64,000 bases of DNA from Morganella morganii (GCF_019402645.1 NZ_VKKS01000001.1:248001-312000); one strand, 5' to 3'. Positions 11,083 to 22,600 are shown, counted from the first letter of the stretch. The notes: generated from the letters alone by a model not told the origin. Numbers and translations are program-made.

Positions 11083-12930
11083 GTGTTAAACCGTTATCCT
11101 TTGTGGAAGTATCTGATGCTGATCGCTGCGATCCTCATCGGTTTGCTTTATGCGCTTCCAAACCTGTATGGTGAGGATCCGGCTGTTCAAATCACTGGCG
11201 CGCGGGGAACCGCCGCCAATGAACAGACCCTGGATCAGGTCCGAACCATTTTAGAACAAGATAAGATCGCGAGTAAGTCGGTCGCACTGGAAAATGGTGT
11301 GATACTTGCCCGTTTCTCAAATCCTGATATCCAGTTACGTGCCCGTGAAGAGCTGGTGAAAGGCTTAGGTGAGCAATATGTTGTTGCCCTGAACCTTGCC
11401 CCGGCGACACCGAAATGGCTGACTGCCGTCGGTGGCGAGCCGATGAAACTGGGCCTCGACCTGCGTGGTGGTGTTCACTTCCTGATGGAAGTGGATATGG
11501 AAACCGCGCTGGGTAAACTGCAGGAGCAGAACCTCGACAGTATCCGTTCCCTGCTGCGTGAGAACAGTATTCAGTTCGCATCTGTCCGCAAATCAGCGGA
11601 TTACGGCGTGGAAGTCCGCTTCCGTGATGATGCATCACGTTCCGAAGCCAGCTCGCTGTTATCAAAACGCCTGCGTGATTTAGTCTTCAAAGATGGTTCA
11701 GGTAATATCCTGACCGCCGTGATGAGCGACCAGCGCTTAAGCGAAGCGCGCAGCTACGCCGTCATGCAAAACATCACTATCCTGCGTAACCGTGTTAACC
11801 AACTGGGTGTTGCCGAGCCGCTGGTACAGCGTCAGGGTGCGGATCGCATCGTGGTGGAACTACCGGGTATCCAGGATACCGCCCGGGCAAAAGAAATCCT
11901 CGGGGCAACCGCTACCCTGGAATTCCGTCTGGTCAACAGCACTGTTGACCCTGCTGCTATCGAAGCAGGCCGTATCCCGGGTGACACTGAAGTGAAATAC
12001 ACCCGTGACGGGCGCAAAGTCGCACTGTACAAACGTGTGATTCTGACCGGTGACCATATCACTGACTCCACGTCACAGAGTGATGAGTACGGTCAGCCGC
12101 AGGTCAGCATTTCGCTGGACAGCGCCGGTGGTAACACCATGTCCGATTTTACCAAGGATAACCTGTATAAGCCTATGGCAACCCTGTTTGTCGAGTATAA
12201 AGACAGCGGGCGTAAAGATGCCGCAGGCCGCTCAATCCTTGAGAAAAACGAAGAAGTTATCAACATTGCCAATATTCAGTCCCGTTTAGGTTCGAACTTC
12301 CGTATCACCGGGATTGATAATGCCAATGAAGCGCGTCAGTTATCACTGCTGCTGCGTGCCGGTGCTCTGATTGCACCAATCCAGATTGTGGAAGAGCGGA
12401 CTATCGGGCCGACTCTGGGTCTGCAGAATATCGAACAGGGCCTGGAAGCGTGTCTGTGGGGGCTGATGGCCTCAATTCTCTTCATGGTGATCTACTACCG
12501 TAAGTTCGGTCTGATCGCGAGCAGCGCGTTACTGGCGAACCTTATCCTGATTGTCGGGGTGATGTCACTGTTACCGGGGGCTACGCTGACCATGCCGGGG
12601 ATTGCGGGGATCGTGCTGACCCTTGCGGTTGCGGTTGATGCGAACGTACTGATAAACGAACGTATCAAAGAGGAACTGCGTAACGGGCGCTCTGTCCAGC
12701 AGGCAATCCATGAAGGGTACAAAGGTGCCTTCTCAAGTATTATCGACGCAAACTTAACCACACTGATTACTGCTGTCATTCTTTACGCGGTCGGTACAGG
12801 TTCGATTAAAGGGTTTGCGATTACGACAGCCATTGGTGTGGCAACCTCCATGTTTACAGCGATTATCGGAACACGCGCCATCGTGAACCTGCTGTATGGC
12901 GGTAAACGTATTAATAAGCTGTCTATTTAA
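11083..12930 (+). CDS. secD: Protein translocase subunit SecD
   Basis: RND-superfamily inner-membrane protein that, with SecF, uses the proton gradient to complete protein export on the periplasmic side. The 615-residue product has one N-terminal membrane segment (about 9-28), a large periplasmic domain including the P1 signature [17 protein letters not shown] (near 121), and five C-terminal membrane segments from about 450. The conserved segment [22 protein letters not shown] carries the membrane-embedded Asp needed for proton movement. The start is GTG at 11083. Length equals E. coli SecD (615). Confidence 0.98.
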   Translation: MLNRYPLWKYLMLIAAILIGLLYALPNLYGEDPAVQITGARGTAANEQTLDQVRTILEQDKIASKSVALENGVILARFSNPDIQLRAREELVKGLGEQYVVALNLAPATPKWLTAVGGEPMKLGLDLRGGVHFLMEVDMETALGKLQEQNLDSIRSLLRENSIQFASVRKSADYGVEVRFRDDASRSEASSLLSKRLRDLVFKDGSGNILTAVMSDQRLSEARSYAVMQNITILRNRVNQLGVAEPLVQRQGADRIVVELPGIQDTARAKEILGATATLEFRLVNSTVDPAAIEAGRIPGDTEVKYTRDGRKVALYKRVILTGDHITDSTSQSDEYGQPQVSISLDSAGGNTMSDFTKDNLYKPMATLFVEYKDSGRKDAAGRSILEKNEEVINIANIQSRLGSNFRITGIDNANEARQLSLLLRAGALIAPIQIVEERTIGPTLGLQNIEQGLEACLWGLMASILFMVIYYRKFGLIASSALLANLILIVGVMSLLPGATLTMPGIAGIVLTLAVAVDANVLINERIKEELRNGRSVQQAIHEGYKGAFSSIIDANLTTLITAVILYAVGTGSIKGFAITTAIGVATSMFTAIIGTRAIVNLLYGGKRINKLSI

Positions 12931-12940
12931 GGAGCACGTT

Positions 12941-13909
12941 GTGGCACAGGATTATACTGTTGAACAATTAAACCACGGCCGCAGAGTCTATGACTTTATG
13001 CGCTGGGACAACGTGGCATTTACCATCTCGGCATTGCTGCTGGTTGCCTCTGTGGCAATCATCGGCATGAAAGGCTTTAACTGGGGTCTGGATTTCACCG
13101 GCGGGACCGTTATTGAGGTGAATTTCAGCCAGCCGGCTGATTTGGATAAAATCCGTGATACCGTCGCGCAGGCAGGATTTAAAGATCCTCTGATCCAGAA
13201 CTTCGGCAGCAGCCGTGACATCATGGTGCGTCTGCCGCCGGCAGAAGGTGTGGCAGGTCAGGAACTGGGTAAAACTGTCATCAATGTGATTAATAAAGAC
13301 ATTGATGAAAGTGCGGTGGTTAAGCGTATTGAATTCGTCGGACCGAGTGTGGGGGCTGAACTGGCTCAGACCGGGGCCATGGCGCTGATCGCGGCATTAA
13401 TCTGTATCCTGATTTACGTGGCGATGCGGTTTGAATGGCGTCTGGCGTTAGGTGCGGTCATCGCGCTGGCGCACGATGTTATCATCACCCTCGGCATACT
13501 GTCGCTGTTCCATATTGAGATTGACCTGACCATTGTGGCATCCCTGATGTCGGTTATCGGTTACTCACTGAATGACAGTATCGTGGTATCTGACCGTATC
13601 CGTGAGAATTTCCGCAAAATCCGCCGTGGTACCTCGTATGAGATCATGAACGTTTCCCTGACTCAGACGTTAAGCCGTACCATTATGACATCGGCAACCA
13701 CTCTGTTAGTGGTTCTGATGCTCTATATCTTCGGCGGTGCGATGCTCAGGGGCTTCTCACTGGTCATGCTGATTGGTGTGTCTATCGGTACGATTTCTTC
13801 AATCTACGTGGCATCTGCGCTGGCCCTGAAACTGGGTATGAAGCGTGAACACCTGATTGTGCAGAAAGTGGAAAAAGAAGGAGCGGATCAGGAATCTATC
13901 CTGCCGTAA
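12941..13909 (+). CDS. secF: Protein translocase subunit SecF
   Basis: Partner of SecD in the export accessory complex. The GTG at 12941 ([19 protein letters not shown]) is chosen because GGAGCA lies ten bases upstream and the resulting 322 residues match E. coli SecF (323); a longer in-frame start at 12896 lies inside secD. There are six predicted membrane segments, with [14 protein letters not shown] in the periplasmic P1 region and [19 protein letters not shown] in the RND core. It is 10 bases from secD, in the same operon, and is followed by a terminator. Confidence 0.97.
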   Translation: MAQDYTVEQLNHGRRVYDFMRWDNVAFTISALLLVASVAIIGMKGFNWGLDFTGGTVIEVNFSQPADLDKIRDTVAQAGFKDPLIQNFGSSRDIMVRLPPAEGVAGQELGKTVINVINKDIDESAVVKRIEFVGPSVGAELAQTGAMALIAALICILIYVAMRFEWRLALGAVIALAHDVIITLGILSLFHIEIDLTIVASLMSVIGYSLNDSIVVSDRIRENFRKIRRGTSYEIMNVSLTQTLSRTIMTSATTLLVVLMLYIFGGAMLRGFSLVMLIGVSIGTISSIYVASALALKLGMKREHLIVQKVEKEGADQESILP

Positions 13910-13930
13910 TTTCTGCCGCGAAAAAACAGA

Positions 13931-13967
13931 AAACACCCTGTATGTGCAAGCATGCAGGGTGTTTTTT
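13931..13967 (+). terminator. Terminator after secF
   Basis: Stem AACACCCTG / CAGGGTGTT with a 14-base interior, followed by six T residues. Confidence 0.88.
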
Positions 13968-14020
13968 ATGTGTAAACAGGGTAAACTACCGCAACAGTTC
14001 ATTGACCCGCAGGATAATTT

Positions 14021-14470
14021 ATGCATTGCCCGTTTTGCTCTGCCGTTGATACCAAAGTCATCGACTCACGCCTGGTGGGTGATGGTTCTCAGGTCCGCCG
14101 CCGCCGCCAGTGTCTGGAATGCCACGAACGTTTTACCACATTTGAGGTTGCCGAACTGGTGATGCCGCGTGTGGTCAAAAGTGATGACAGCCGCGAACCG
14201 TTTGACGAAGAAAAACTGCGCCGCGGTATGCAGAAGGCGCTGGAGAAACGTCCGGTCAGTTCTGACGATATAGAAACCTCTCTCAGTCACATCAAATCGC
14301 AGTTACGGGCTACCGGCGAACGGGAAGTCTCTGCTAAATTTGTCGGCGAACTGGTGATGAGTGAGCTGAAAAAGCTGGATAAAGTTGCGTATATCCGCTT
14401 TGCGTCGGTTTACCGCAGCTTTGAGGATATCCGTGAATTCGGCGAGGAAATTGCCCGCCTGCAGGACTGA
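14021..14470 (+). CDS. nrdR: Transcriptional repressor NrdR
   Basis: Nucleotide-sensing repressor of ribonucleotide reductase operons. The 149-residue protein has a four-cysteine zinc ribbon (C3, C6, C31, C34) with the DNA-contacting run [11 protein letters not shown], followed by an ATP-cone domain from about residue 47 ([19 protein letters not shown]). Length equals E. coli NrdR (149). ribD begins two bases after the stop, so they are probably co-transcribed. Confidence 0.98.
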   Translation: MHCPFCSAVDTKVIDSRLVGDGSQVRRRRQCLECHERFTTFEVAELVMPRVVKSDDSREPFDEEKLRRGMQKALEKRPVSSDDIETSLSHIKSQLRATGEREVSAKFVGELVMSELKKLDKVAYIRFASVYRSFEDIREFGEEIARLQD

Positions 14471-14472
14471 AC

Positions 14473-15585
14473 ATGATGCACTCTGATGAATTTTATATGG
14501 CCCGCGCCCTTGAACTGGCGGCGCTGGGACGTTTTACCACCGCACCGAACCCGAATGTCGGCTGTGTGATTGTCCGCGACGGCGAAATTGTCGGCGAAGG
14601 TTACCACCAGCGTGCCGGTGAGGCGCATGCGGAAGTGCATGCGCTGCGTATGGCCGGCGATAAAGCCAGCGGTGCCACCGTGTATGTCACGCTGGAACCG
14701 TGCAGCCACCACGGCCGCACACCGCCGTGTGCCGAAGCCCTGGTGAATGCCGGGGTCAGCCGGGTGGTGGCGGCCATGCAGGATCCGAATCCGCAGGTGG
14801 CCGGACGCGGATTGTTTAAACTGCGCGAAGCAGGTATTGAGGTCAGTCATGGCGTACTGATGCAGGAAGCGGAAGCGCTGAATAAAGGCTTCTTTAAGCG
14901 GATGCGTACCGGTTTCCCGTATATTCAGCTGAAAATGGCCGCGTCGATCGACGGCAAAACCGCACTGGCCAACGGCGAAAGCCGGTGGATCACCTCAAAA
15001 GCCGCACGGCAGGATGTTCAGCAGTTCCGGGCACAGGCCGGGGCGATTTTATCCACCAGTGCCACGGTACTGGCTGATGATCCGGGACTGACTGTCCGTC
15101 ATGCGGATTTCCCGGCATCGTTGCAGCAGAACTATCCGGAGGCGGATATCCGTCAGCCGGTACGAATCATCACTGACAGTCGTCAGCGGGTGACCGCACA
15201 GCACCGGATCACACAGTTACCGGGCAGCTGCTGGCTGGCACGAACCGTCTCTCAGCCGGATAACTGGCAGGGTGATGTTGAGGAAATTATCCTGCCGGAG
15301 AACGGCGGCGGCGTGGATCTGGTTCTGCTGATGATGCAGCTCGGCAAGCGCAATATTAATCATATCTGGACAGAATGCGGTTCACATATGGCGGGAGCAT
15401 TGCTGAAAGCCGGGCTGGCGGATGAAATCGTGCTCTATCTGGCGCCGAAAATTCTGGGCAGTGATGCACAGGATCTTTTCACATTGCCGCCGCTCGCGCA
15501 TCTGCGTGATGCACCGCAACTGCGGATTGACGACTGCACGATGGTCGGGCCGGATCTCCGTCTGCGGCTGATACCGGTTTATTAA
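14473..15585 (+). CDS. ribD: Bifunctional riboflavin deaminase/reductase RibD
   Basis: Catalyses deamination and side-chain reduction of the pyrimidine intermediate, the second and third steps of riboflavin synthesis. The 370-residue protein has an N-terminal cytidine-deaminase-like domain (about 1-145) with the zinc motif HAE (52-54) and PCSHHGRTPPC, then a C-terminal reductase domain starting near FPYIQLKMAASIDGKTA. Length is close to E. coli RibD (367). Two adjacent ATG codons could serve as start. It is followed by a 120-bp gap before ribH. Confidence 0.97.
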   Translation: MMHSDEFYMARALELAALGRFTTAPNPNVGCVIVRDGEIVGEGYHQRAGEAHAEVHALRMAGDKASGATVYVTLEPCSHHGRTPPCAEALVNAGVSRVVAAMQDPNPQVAGRGLFKLREAGIEVSHGVLMQEAEALNKGFFKRMRTGFPYIQLKMAASIDGKTALANGESRWITSKAARQDVQQFRAQAGAILSTSATVLADDPGLTVRHADFPASLQQNYPEADIRQPVRIITDSRQRVTAQHRITQLPGSCWLARTVSQPDNWQGDVEEIILPENGGGVDLVLLMMQLGKRNINHIWTECGSHMAGALLKAGLADEIVLYLAPKILGSDAQDLFTLPPLAHLRDAPQLRIDDCTMVGPDLRLRLIPVY

Positions 15586-15637
15586 CCTCTGAATTTACAC
15601 CGGAATTTAATTTTTATTCCGGAGTTTGAAAAACACA

Positions 15638-15674
15638 GGCGCGGTGACGGAAAGAATGTGATAAAATCCGCGCC
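15638..15674 (+). other. Inverted repeat around a putative -10 upstream of ribH
   Basis: A perfect 7-bp repeat GGCGCGG (15638-15644) / CCGCGCC (15668-15674) encloses GTGATAAAAT (15658-15667), which resembles an extended -10 element. It may belong to the ribH-nusB promoter or form an RNA stem. An additional CCGGAAT/ATTCCGG repeat (15600-15622) follows ribD without a T run. Confidence 0.35.
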
Positions 15675-15706
15675 CCGCAGTATGAAACTCGTAAGAAGGA
15701 AAGGCT

Positions 15707-16177
15707 ATGAACGTCATTAAAGGTGTTGTCAGTGCGCCGGGTGCGCGTATCGCCATCGCAATTGCCCGCTTTAACAACTTCATCAACGACAGCCTGTTAG
15801 ACGGTGCGGTTGATGCGCTTGAGCGTATCGGTCAGGTCTCCTCAGAGAACATTACAACGGTCTGGGTACCGGGGGCTTATGAACTGCCGCTGGCAGTGCA
15901 AACCCTGGCGGACACCGGAAAATATGACGCCATCATTGCTTTGGGTACTGTTATCCGCGGCGGTACAGCACATTTTGAATATGTGTCAGGTGAATGCAGC
16001 TCAGGGTTATCAGCCGTTGCAATGAACAGCGCGATTCCGGTCACTTTCGGGGTGCTGACCACCGAAAATATTGAACAGGCCATTGAACGTGCGGGAACCA
16101 AAGCCGGTAACAAAGGGGCGGAAGCCGCAATGACTGCGCTGGAAATGATCAACGTGATTAAAGCTATCAAAGGCTGA
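15707..16177 (+). CDS. ribH: 6,7-dimethyl-8-ribityllumazine synthase
   Basis: Condenses the RibD-derived pyrimidine with dihydroxybutanone phosphate to give lumazine, the penultimate step of riboflavin synthesis (called ribE in E. coli). The 156-residue product shows the phosphate/substrate motifs [13 protein letters not shown] (about 23-35), WVPGAYELP and [14 protein letters not shown] (catalytic His near 88-89). Length equals the E. coli enzyme (156), which forms an icosahedral 60-mer. nusB follows after 26 bases. Confidence 0.98.
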   Translation: MNVIKGVVSAPGARIAIAIARFNNFINDSLLDGAVDALERIGQVSSENITTVWVPGAYELPLAVQTLADTGKYDAIIALGTVIRGGTAHFEYVSGECSSGLSAVAMNSAIPVTFGVLTTENIEQAIERAGTKAGNKGAEAAMTALEMINVIKAIKG

Positions 16178-16203
16178 ATTTAGATTTTAGTAAGGGGATA
16201 TGT

Positions 16204-16617
16204 GTGAAACCTGCAGCTCGTCGTCGTGCTCGTGAATGTGCCGTTCAGGCGCTTTATTCGTGGCAGTTATCCGGCAATAACATTGCGGATGTTGAATCAG
16301 AATTTCTGTCAGAGCAGGATGTCAAAGACGTTGATGTCGCTTATTTTCGTGAGCTGCTCTCCGGTGCGGCAACGAATGCAGTGCGCCTTGATGCACTGAT
16401 GGCGCCGTACCTCTCCCGCCAGCTGGAGGAGTTAGGTCAGGTGGAAAAAGCAGTTCTGCGTCTGGCGATGTATGAATTAAGCTACCGTGAGGATGTCCCT
16501 TACAAAGTGGTTATCAACGAAGCGATTGAACTGGCTAAAGTGTTCGGCGCGGAAGAGAGCCACAAATTTGTCAATGGTGTGCTTGATAAAGCCGCGCCAA
16601 ATGCCCGCAGAAAGTAA
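16204..16617 (+). CDS. nusB: Transcription antitermination factor NusB
   Basis: All-helical RNA-binding protein that pairs with NusE (ribosomal protein S10) on boxA RNA in rRNA operons. The 137-residue product begins with GTG and reads [21 protein letters not shown], quoted here only by its first part [19 protein letters not shown], with the arginine-rich RNA-binding N-terminus and the conserved C-terminal [12 protein letters not shown]. Length is near E. coli NusB (139). It is downstream of ribH as in most enterobacteria. Confidence 0.97.
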   Translation: MKPAARRRARECAVQALYSWQLSGNNIADVESEFLSEQDVKDVDVAYFRELLSGAATNAVRLDALMAPYLSRQLEELGQVEKAVLRLAMYELSYREDVPYKVVINEAIELAKVFGAEESHKFVNGVLDKAAPNARRK

Positions 16618-16659
16618 TCAACGGATACTTTTATGCACGGACATACATGACATGATATA

Positions 16660-16690
16660 AAAGAGGCCGGTTTAACCGGCCTTTTGTTTT
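16660..16690 (+). terminator. Terminator after nusB
   Basis: Stem AGGCCGGTT / AACCGGCCT followed by TTTTGTTTTT. It separates nusB from thiL, whose ATG is 25 bases further on. Confidence 0.85.
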
Positions 16691-16714
16691 TATCTGACAG
16701 CGGAATTTCTGATT

Positions 16715-17704
16715 ATGGCTTGTGGTGAATTTGATCTCATCCGGCGTTTTTTTGACCGGCAGCACTATTACCGCCGGGACGTTGAACTGGGTATCGGGGA
16801 TGATTGTGCCCTGATGACCGTGGCGGAAAAACAGCAGGTTGCTGTCAGCACGGATACCCTGGTGTCCGGTATTCATTTCCTGCCTTCTGTCTCTGCCCGT
16901 GATCTGGCGTGGAAGTCCCTGGCGGTGAATTTAAGTGATCTGGCCGCTATCGGCGCGGATCCGGCCTGGGTTTCACTGGCGCTGACACTGCCTTCTATTG
17001 ACGAAGAGTGGCTGGGCGGGTTCAGTGACAGCTTTTTTGAACAGCTGAATTATTATGGTATGCAGTTAATCGGCGGCGATACCACACGCGGCCCGATGAG
17101 CCTGACCCTGACTGTTCATGGTCTGGTACCGGCAGGGCGGGCGATGAAACGCGCCGGTGCCCGTAACGGTGACTGGATCTATGTCACCGGTACTTTGGGT
17201 GACAGCGCCGCCGGACTGGCAATTTTGCTGGGTGAATTGCATCCTGAAGATCCGGTACATAAAGAGTATCTGCTGAAACGTCATCTGCGGCCGCAGCCGC
17301 GTATCTTGCAGGGACAGGCACTGCGTGACCTTGCATCCTCTGCAATTGATATTTCTGACGGGCTGATTTCTGATCTCGGCCATATCCTGAAGGCCAGCCG
17401 TTGCGGCGCCAGGATTGAGCTGGATAACTTACCGGTGTCAGAGGCGCTGAAAGCCTGCTCATCACCGGAACAGGCACTTGCCCGCGCACTGGCTGGTGGT
17501 GAGGATTATGAGCTGTGTTTCACTGTTCCGGAAATTAACCGTGGCGCGCTGGAAATGGCACTGGCACATACCGGGGCACCTTTCTGTTGTATCGGGCAGA
17601 TGAAACCGGAGAGTGACGGCATCCGCTATTTCAGTAAAGGTGAAGAAGTAAAACCGGCGCTGAGCGGGTTCGATCACTTTGCAGTGAAAGCAGCAGCAGA
17701 GTAA
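16715..17704 (+). CDS. thiL: Thiamine-monophosphate kinase
   Basis: Phosphorylates thiamine monophosphate to the active cofactor thiamine pyrophosphate. The 329-residue protein begins [13 protein letters not shown] and has the AIR-synthase-like fold motifs [28 protein letters not shown] and [17 protein letters not shown], with metal and ATP-binding aspartates. Length is close to E. coli ThiL (325). In E. coli pgpA follows and overlaps thiL; here a terminator follows at once and pgpA is not present. Confidence 0.97.
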   Translation: MACGEFDLIRRFFDRQHYYRRDVELGIGDDCALMTVAEKQQVAVSTDTLVSGIHFLPSVSARDLAWKSLAVNLSDLAAIGADPAWVSLALTLPSIDEEWLGGFSDSFFEQLNYYGMQLIGGDTTRGPMSLTLTVHGLVPAGRAMKRAGARNGDWIYVTGTLGDSAAGLAILLGELHPEDPVHKEYLLKRHLRPQPRILQGQALRDLASSAIDISDGLISDLGHILKASRCGARIELDNLPVSEALKACSSPEQALARALAGGEDYELCFTVPEINRGALEMALAHTGAPFCCIGQMKPESDGIRYFSKGEEVKPALSGFDHFAVKAAAE

Positions 17705-17731
17705 GCGGCAGAGGCGATATTGGTAAGAGAT

Positions 17732-17761
17732 AAAAAAACCCTGCTGATGCAGGGTTTTTTT
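17732..17761. terminator. Bidirectional terminator between thiL and dxs
   Basis: Stem ACCCTGC / GCAGGGT with TGAT loop, flanked by seven A and seven T residues. It can end transcription of thiL (plus) and dxs (minus), which converge here. Confidence 0.9.
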
Positions 17762-17777
17762 ATCTCAGGAGGAATAA

Positions 17778-19646
17778 TCAGGCTTTTGCCAGATAGTCTT
17801 CAATGGTTTTCTGAATATGTTCTGCATCCAGGCCCATATCACTGCGGATTTCTTCCTGGTCGCCCTGCGGTACATAGCTGTCCGGCAGGCCGATATTGAG
17901 CACCGGCACCGGCTTACGCTGTGACATCAGGAATTCGTTTACACCACTGCCCGCACCGCCCATAACGGCGTTTTCCTCGACCGTCACCAGGGTGTCATGG
18001 CGCGCGGCCATGTCCAGGATCAGGGCTTCATCCAGCGGTTTGACAAAACGCATATCCACCACAGTGGCGTTCAGGTTTTCTGCGGCTTTCAGCGCTTCTT
18101 CCAGCAGGGTGCCGAAGACCAGAATCGCTGTTTTTTCCCCTTCGCGGCGCACAATACCTTTACCGATCTCAATCTGAGTCAGTGGCTGGAGTGTGGCACC
18201 ACAGCCACTGCCGCGCGGATAACGCACCGCAACCGGGCCTTTGCCGTAGTGATAGCCGGTATGCAGCATCTGACGGCACTCGTTTTCATCACTCGGGGTC
18301 ATGATCACCATGTTCGGCAGAATGCGCAGGAAGGAGAGATCAAACGCGCCCTGGTGTGTCGGACCGTCGTTACCGACAATTCCGGCACGGTCGATAGCAA
18401 ACAGTACCGGCAGTTTCTGGATCGCGACATCGTGGATCACCTGGTCGTAAGCGCGTTGCAGGAAGCTGGAGTAAATCGCAACAACCGGTTTGTAACCGCC
18501 GATAGCCAGTCCTGCCGCAAAGGTGACCGAGTGCTGTTCAGCAATCGCGACATCAAAATACTGCTCCGGGAAGGATTTAGAGAAACGCACCATACCGGAA
18601 CCTTCGCGCATGGCAGGGGTAATCGCCATCAGTTTCGGATCGTGTTCCGCTTCTTCGCATAACCAGTCACCGAAAATTTTTGAGAAGGTCGGTTTGGATG
18701 ATTTGCTTTTCGGCAGTGTGCCGGTTGACGGATCAAACTGCGGTACGGCGTGCCAGCTGATCGGATCTTTTTCAGCCGGTTCATAACCGCGCCCTTTTTT
18801 CGTCATAATATGCAGGAACTGAGGACCTTTCAGGTCACGCATATTTTTCAGGGTCTGGATCAGGGCTGACACATCGTGCCCATCCACCGGACCGATGTAA
18901 TTAAAGCCCAGTTCTTCAAAGAAGGTGCTCGGTACCACCATTCCTTTGATGTGCTCTTCGGTTTTCTTCAGCAGATCTTTGATAGGCGGCAGGCCGGAGA
19001 ATACTTTTTTTCCGCCTTCACGCAGTGTGGTGTAGAGTTTGCCGGAGAGCAGCTGTGCCAGGTGATTATTGAGGGCTCCGACGTTTTCGGAGATGGACAT
19101 CTCGTTATCATTGAGGATCACCAGCATGTCGGATTTGATATCCCCGCCGTGATTCATTGCCTCAAAGGCCATTCCGGCGGTAATCGCGCCGTCACCGATC
19201 ACACAGACTGTCTTACGGTTGCGTCCCTCGCGGGCAGCAGCAACCGCCATCCCGACACCGGCACTGATGGAGGTGGAGGAATGCCCGACACTCAGGACAT
19301 CATATTCACTCTCTTCGCGCCACGGGAAGGCATGCAGTCCGTTTTTATGGCGGATAGTGTCAATACGGTCGCGCCGCCCGGTCAGGATTTTATGCGGATA
19401 AGCCTGGTGGCCGACATCCCAGATCAGGTTATCAAACGGGGTCTGATAGACATAATGGAGTGCCACTGTCAGTTCAATCGTACCCAGACCGGAGGCAAAA
19501 TGCCCGCTGGAACGACTGACACTGTTTAACAGATATTGCCGCAGTTCATCGCAGAGTTTCGGTAAACTCTCTTTCGGTAGCAGACGCAAGTCATCAGGCG
19601 TCTCAACGAGTGCCAAAGTCGGATATTTAGCGATATCAATACTCAT
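17778..19646 (-). CDS. dxs: 1-deoxy-D-xylulose-5-phosphate synthase
   Basis: Thiamine-dependent enzyme condensing pyruvate and glyceraldehyde 3-phosphate, the first step of the MEP isoprenoid pathway; the product also feeds thiamine and pyridoxal synthesis. The 622-residue protein has the thiamine diphosphate motif [16 protein letters not shown] (near 153), the transketolase central domain with [13 protein letters not shown] (near 368) and [14 protein letters not shown] (near 398), and the C-terminal transketolase domain. Length matches E. coli Dxs (620). It forms an isoprenoid cluster with ispA and xseB, in the order xseB-ispA-dxs on the minus strand. Confidence 0.98.
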   Translation of the reverse strand: MSIDIAKYPTLALVETPDDLRLLPKESLPKLCDELRQYLLNSVSRSSGHFASGLGTIELTVALHYVYQTPFDNLIWDVGHQAYPHKILTGRRDRIDTIRHKNGLHAFPWREESEYDVLSVGHSSTSISAGVGMAVAAAREGRNRKTVCVIGDGAITAGMAFEAMNHGGDIKSDMLVILNDNEMSISENVGALNNHLAQLLSGKLYTTLREGGKKVFSGLPPIKDLLKKTEEHIKGMVVPSTFFEELGFNYIGPVDGHDVSALIQTLKNMRDLKGPQFLHIMTKKGRGYEPAEKDPISWHAVPQFDPSTGTLPKSKSSKPTFSKIFGDWLCEEAEHDPKLMAITPAMREGSGMVRFSKSFPEQYFDVAIAEQHSVTFAAGLAIGGYKPVVAIYSSFLQRAYDQVIHDVAIQKLPVLFAIDRAGIVGNDGPTHQGAFDLSFLRILPNMVIMTPSDENECRQMLHTGYHYGKGPVAVRYPRGSGCGATLQPLTQIEIGKGIVRREGEKTAILVFGTLLEEALKAAENLNATVVDMRFVKPLDEALILDMAARHDTLVTVEENAVMGGAGSGVNEFLMSQRKPVPVLNIGLPDSYVPQGDQEEIRSDMGLDAEHIQKTIEDYLAKA

Positions 19647-19702
19647 GTAATGCTCACTAATTCTTATTAAAGTTTCTGAAAATACCGGAACGTCCGGACG
19701 GA

Positions 19703-20620
19703 TTAGCTGTTACGTTCAATCACAAAATTAGCAAGTTCACGAAGGGTTGCTGTGTTGTAATGATGTTTTTCAAGCTGTGAAAGCGCAGCCAGTGATTCCT
19801 GATAAAGCGCCTGTGCTTTATCCTGAGCCGCTTTCAGTCCGAGCAGCGACGGATACGTGCTCTTTCCGTGAGCGGCATCACTGCCCTGGCTTTTTCCGAT
19901 CACATCCGTATGACCGATGACATCCAGAATGTCATCCTGAACCTGAAACGCCAGACCGATAGCCTGTGCGTAAGTGTCGAGAGCCGGTAATGCGGCATAG
20001 CCGGCTTCACCGGCACTCATTGCACCCATGCGGACGGAAGCACGGATTAAAGCACCGGTTTTATGGTTATGTATTTGTTCCAGCGCATGAATACCGATGT
20101 TTTTTCCTTCAGCTGCCAGATCAAGCGCCTGGCCGCCGCACATTCCGCCAAGACCGGCAGCATCCGCCAGCTCGGCGATCATCGCAAGACGGTCTTCCGG
20201 GCGGACATCCGGCATCGGCCGTGCGGCGAGGATCGCAAATGCCTGGGTTTGCAGGGCATCGCCCGCCAGGATGGCATTCGCTTCACCGAAAGCGACGTGG
20301 CAGGTTGGTTTGCCGCGGCGCAGTGTGTCGTCATCCATGGCCGGTAAATCGTCATGGATCAGGGAATAAGCGTGAATACACTCGATGGCTGCCGCCGGGG
20401 CATCCAGGTTTTCAGCGGTGACGCCAAACATCTCACCGGTGGCGTACACCAGAAACGGGCGCAGGCGTTTTCCGCCGAGCAGAGCACCGTAATGCATGGC
20501 TTTGCCCATGTCAGTAGCAGCAAACGGCAGTGTGGTCAGGATCTCATCAAGGACGTGGTCAACACGTTCTCTGGCCTGTGTCAGTTGGTTGCGGAATGTT
20601 TCGGGAGTTTGTTCAGACAT
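19703..20620 (-). CDS. ispA: Farnesyl diphosphate synthase
   Basis: Elongates dimethylallyl and geranyl diphosphate with isopentenyl diphosphate to make farnesyl diphosphate. The product has the first aspartate-rich motif [14 protein letters not shown] (about 105-118), [13 protein letters not shown] before it, and the second motif [11 protein letters not shown]. The ATG at 20620 (MSEQTPETF, 305 residues) is preferred because GAGA lies six bases upstream; another in-frame ATG at 20626 would overlap that site. Slightly longer than E. coli IspA (299) at the N-terminus. Confidence 0.96.
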   Translation of the reverse strand: MSEQTPETFRNQLTQARERVDHVLDEILTTLPFAATDMGKAMHYGALLGGKRLRPFLVYATGEMFGVTAENLDAPAAAIECIHAYSLIHDDLPAMDDDTLRRGKPTCHVAFGEANAILAGDALQTQAFAILAARPMPDVRPEDRLAMIAELADAAGLGGMCGGQALDLAAEGKNIGIHALEQIHNHKTGALIRASVRMGAMSAGEAGYAALPALDTYAQAIGLAFQVQDDILDVIGHTDVIGKSQGSDAAHGKSTYPSLLGLKAAQDKAQALYQESLAALSQLEKHHYNTATLRELANFVIERNS

Positions 20621-20661
20621 GGTCATTCTCGTTCACACAGGGAACCGCCGGATCCGGGCGG

Positions 20662-20916
20662 TCAGTCGTTTTCAGGTGTAAAATCGCTCAGCGGGGCGTT
20701 TTCATCATCATTAAGCAGGATCTGTACCCGCTGTTCGGCTGCCATCAGGGTTTTCCGGCTGGTGCGGGTCAGTGCGATGCCGCGTTCAAATTCGGCCAGG
20801 GCTTCTTCCAGCGGCAGGTTACCCGCTTCCAGACGGGTGACGATCCCTTCAAGGGCATCAAGTGATGCTTCAAAGCTCAGTGCATCGGTTTTCGTGGCAG
20901 ATGTTTTCTTGGTCAT
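20662..20916 (-). CDS. xseB: Exodeoxyribonuclease VII small subunit
   Basis: Small subunit of exonuclease VII, which degrades single-stranded DNA together with the large subunit XseA (not in this window). The 84-residue product from the ATG at 20916 ([20 protein letters not shown]) contains the family core [25 protein letters not shown] and [11 protein letters not shown]. An in-frame upstream ATG at 20952 would add 12 residues without family support. E. coli XseB is 80 residues. It is the first gene of xseB-ispA-dxs, divergent from thiI. Confidence 0.94.
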   Translation of the reverse strand: MTKKTSATKTDALSFEASLDALEGIVTRLEAGNLPLEEALAEFERGIALTRTSRKTLMAAEQRVQILLNDDENAPLSDFTPEND

Positions 20917-21128
20917 AGTCTGTTTTTCACTGATGTTGCATTTATGTCGCAAATAATTCCTAGTTTACACTTTTCAGTGAAAATTGTGCCCTTCATTTAC
21001 GATTTTTACGGGGCAGATCGAGATATGGTGATATACTGCCGCCTTTCAATTTCATCAACGGGGATTGCCGCTGCCTGACACCGGCTGCTCCGTCCTTTGC
21101 AAATCAAGCCGATAGCCAGTAAACCGTT

Positions 21129-22577
21129 ATGAAGTTTATCATTAAATTATTTCCTGAAATTACCATCAAAAGCCAGAGTGTCCGCCTGCGCTTTATTAAA
21201 ATTCTGACCAGTAATATCCGCAATGTGCTTAAAGATCTGGCCGAAGACGTGGCGGTTGTCCGTCACTGGGACTATCTTGAAGTCCGCGTGAAGAAAGAAG
21301 AGTCGGGTGAAGGTGTAGCGGATCGCCTGACCCGCATTCCCGGTATCCACCATATTTTACAGGTGGAAGAGCGCGCATTTACCGATCTGCACAATATCTA
21401 TGAGCAGACATTTGATATGTATGCCGCGTCACTGGAAAACAAAACCTTTTGTGTCCGTGCCAAGCGCCGTGGTAAGCATCCGTTCAGCTCCATTGAGCTG
21501 GAACGGTATGTCGGCGGTGGCCTGAACCAGCATATTCCGTCCGCGAAGGTGAAACTGACGCATCCGGATGTGACGGTGAATCTGGAAGTGGAAGATGACA
21601 AACTGATCCTCGTGGTGCGCCGTCTGGAAGGGATTGGCGGTTTCCCGATCGGGACTCAGGAGGATGTGTTGTCCCTGATCTCCGGCGGATTTGACTCCGG
21701 TGTGTCCAGTTATATGCTGATGCGCCGCGGCTGCCGTGTTCACTACTGCTTCTTTAACTTAGGTGGTGCTGCACATGAAATTGGTGTGAAACAGGTCGCG
21801 CATTACCTGTGGAGCCGCTTCGGCAGTTCGCACAAAGTCCGTTTTGTGGCGGTGAACTTTGAACCGGTTGTGGCAGAAATCCTGGAAAAAGTGGATGACG
21901 GCCAGATGGGCGTGGTGCTCAAGCGGATGATGGTCCGTGCGGCATCCCGTGTCGCAGAACGCTACGGCGTGCAGGCGATTGTGACCGGTGAGGCACTGGG
22001 ACAGGTATCCAGCCAGACGCTGACTAACCTGCGTATGATCGATAACGCGACAGACACCCTCGTGCTGCGTCCGCTGATCTCGCATGACAAAGAAACCATT
22101 ATCAATCTTGCCCGTCAGATTGGTACTGAAGATTTTGCCCGCACCATGCCGGAATTCTGTGGTGTGATCTCGAAAAATCCGACTGTGAAAGCGGTTAAAG
22201 AAAAAATTGAAGCCGAAGAAGCGAAATTCGACTTTGCAATTCTGGATGATGTGGTGCTCAACGCGCAGAATATGGATATCCGTGTGATCGCGCAGCAGAG
22301 TGAGCAGCAGGTGACGGAAGTGGAGATGGTGTCTGAACTGTCTGCCACGGACGTGGTACTGGATATCCGCTCACCGGATGAACAGGAAGCACATCCGCTG
22401 AAACTTGAGGGGACGGAAGTGCGTACACTGCCATTCTACAAGCTCAGCACACAGTTCGGTGATTTACCGGCGGAGACCACCTATCTGCTCTACTGCGATC
22501 GCGGGGTGATGAGCCGCCTGCAGGCACTGTATCTGGCAGAGCAGGGCTATATCAATGTGAAGGTGTATCGTCCCTGA
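21129..22577 (+). CDS. thiI: tRNA 4-thiouridylation / thiazole sulfur carrier enzyme ThiI
   Basis: Activates uridine-8 in tRNA and transfers sulfur from IscS to make 4-thiouridine; it also supplies sulfur for the thiazole of thiamine. The 482-residue protein has a THUMP domain (about 60-165), a PP-loop pyrophosphatase motif [12 protein letters not shown] (near 186), and a C-terminal rhodanese domain with the active cysteine C456 in YCDRGVMSR. Length equals E. coli ThiI (482), including the rhodanese extension absent from many bacteria. It is divergent from xseB and ended by a strong terminator. Confidence 0.98.
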   Translation: MKFIIKLFPEITIKSQSVRLRFIKILTSNIRNVLKDLAEDVAVVRHWDYLEVRVKKEESGEGVADRLTRIPGIHHILQVEERAFTDLHNIYEQTFDMYAASLENKTFCVRAKRRGKHPFSSIELERYVGGGLNQHIPSAKVKLTHPDVTVNLEVEDDKLILVVRRLEGIGGFPIGTQEDVLSLISGGFDSGVSSYMLMRRGCRVHYCFFNLGGAAHEIGVKQVAHYLWSRFGSSHKVRFVAVNFEPVVAEILEKVDDGQMGVVLKRMMVRAASRVAERYGVQAIVTGEALGQVSSQTLTNLRMIDNATDTLVLRPLISHDKETIINLARQIGTEDFARTMPEFCGVISKNPTVKAVKEKIEAEEAKFDFAILDDVVLNAQNMDIRVIAQQSEQQVTEVEMVSELSATDVVLDIRSPDEQEAHPLKLEGTEVRTLPFYKLSTQFGDLPAETTYLLYCDRGVMSRLQALYLAEQGYINVKVYRP

Positions 22578-22600
22578 GCAGCAGCTGTAATTTGTTTCTT

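Noticed and set aside
17997-19529. Two plus-strand frames of 221 and 217 residues opposite dxs
   Set aside because: Both are antisense to an intact dxs and show no family features.
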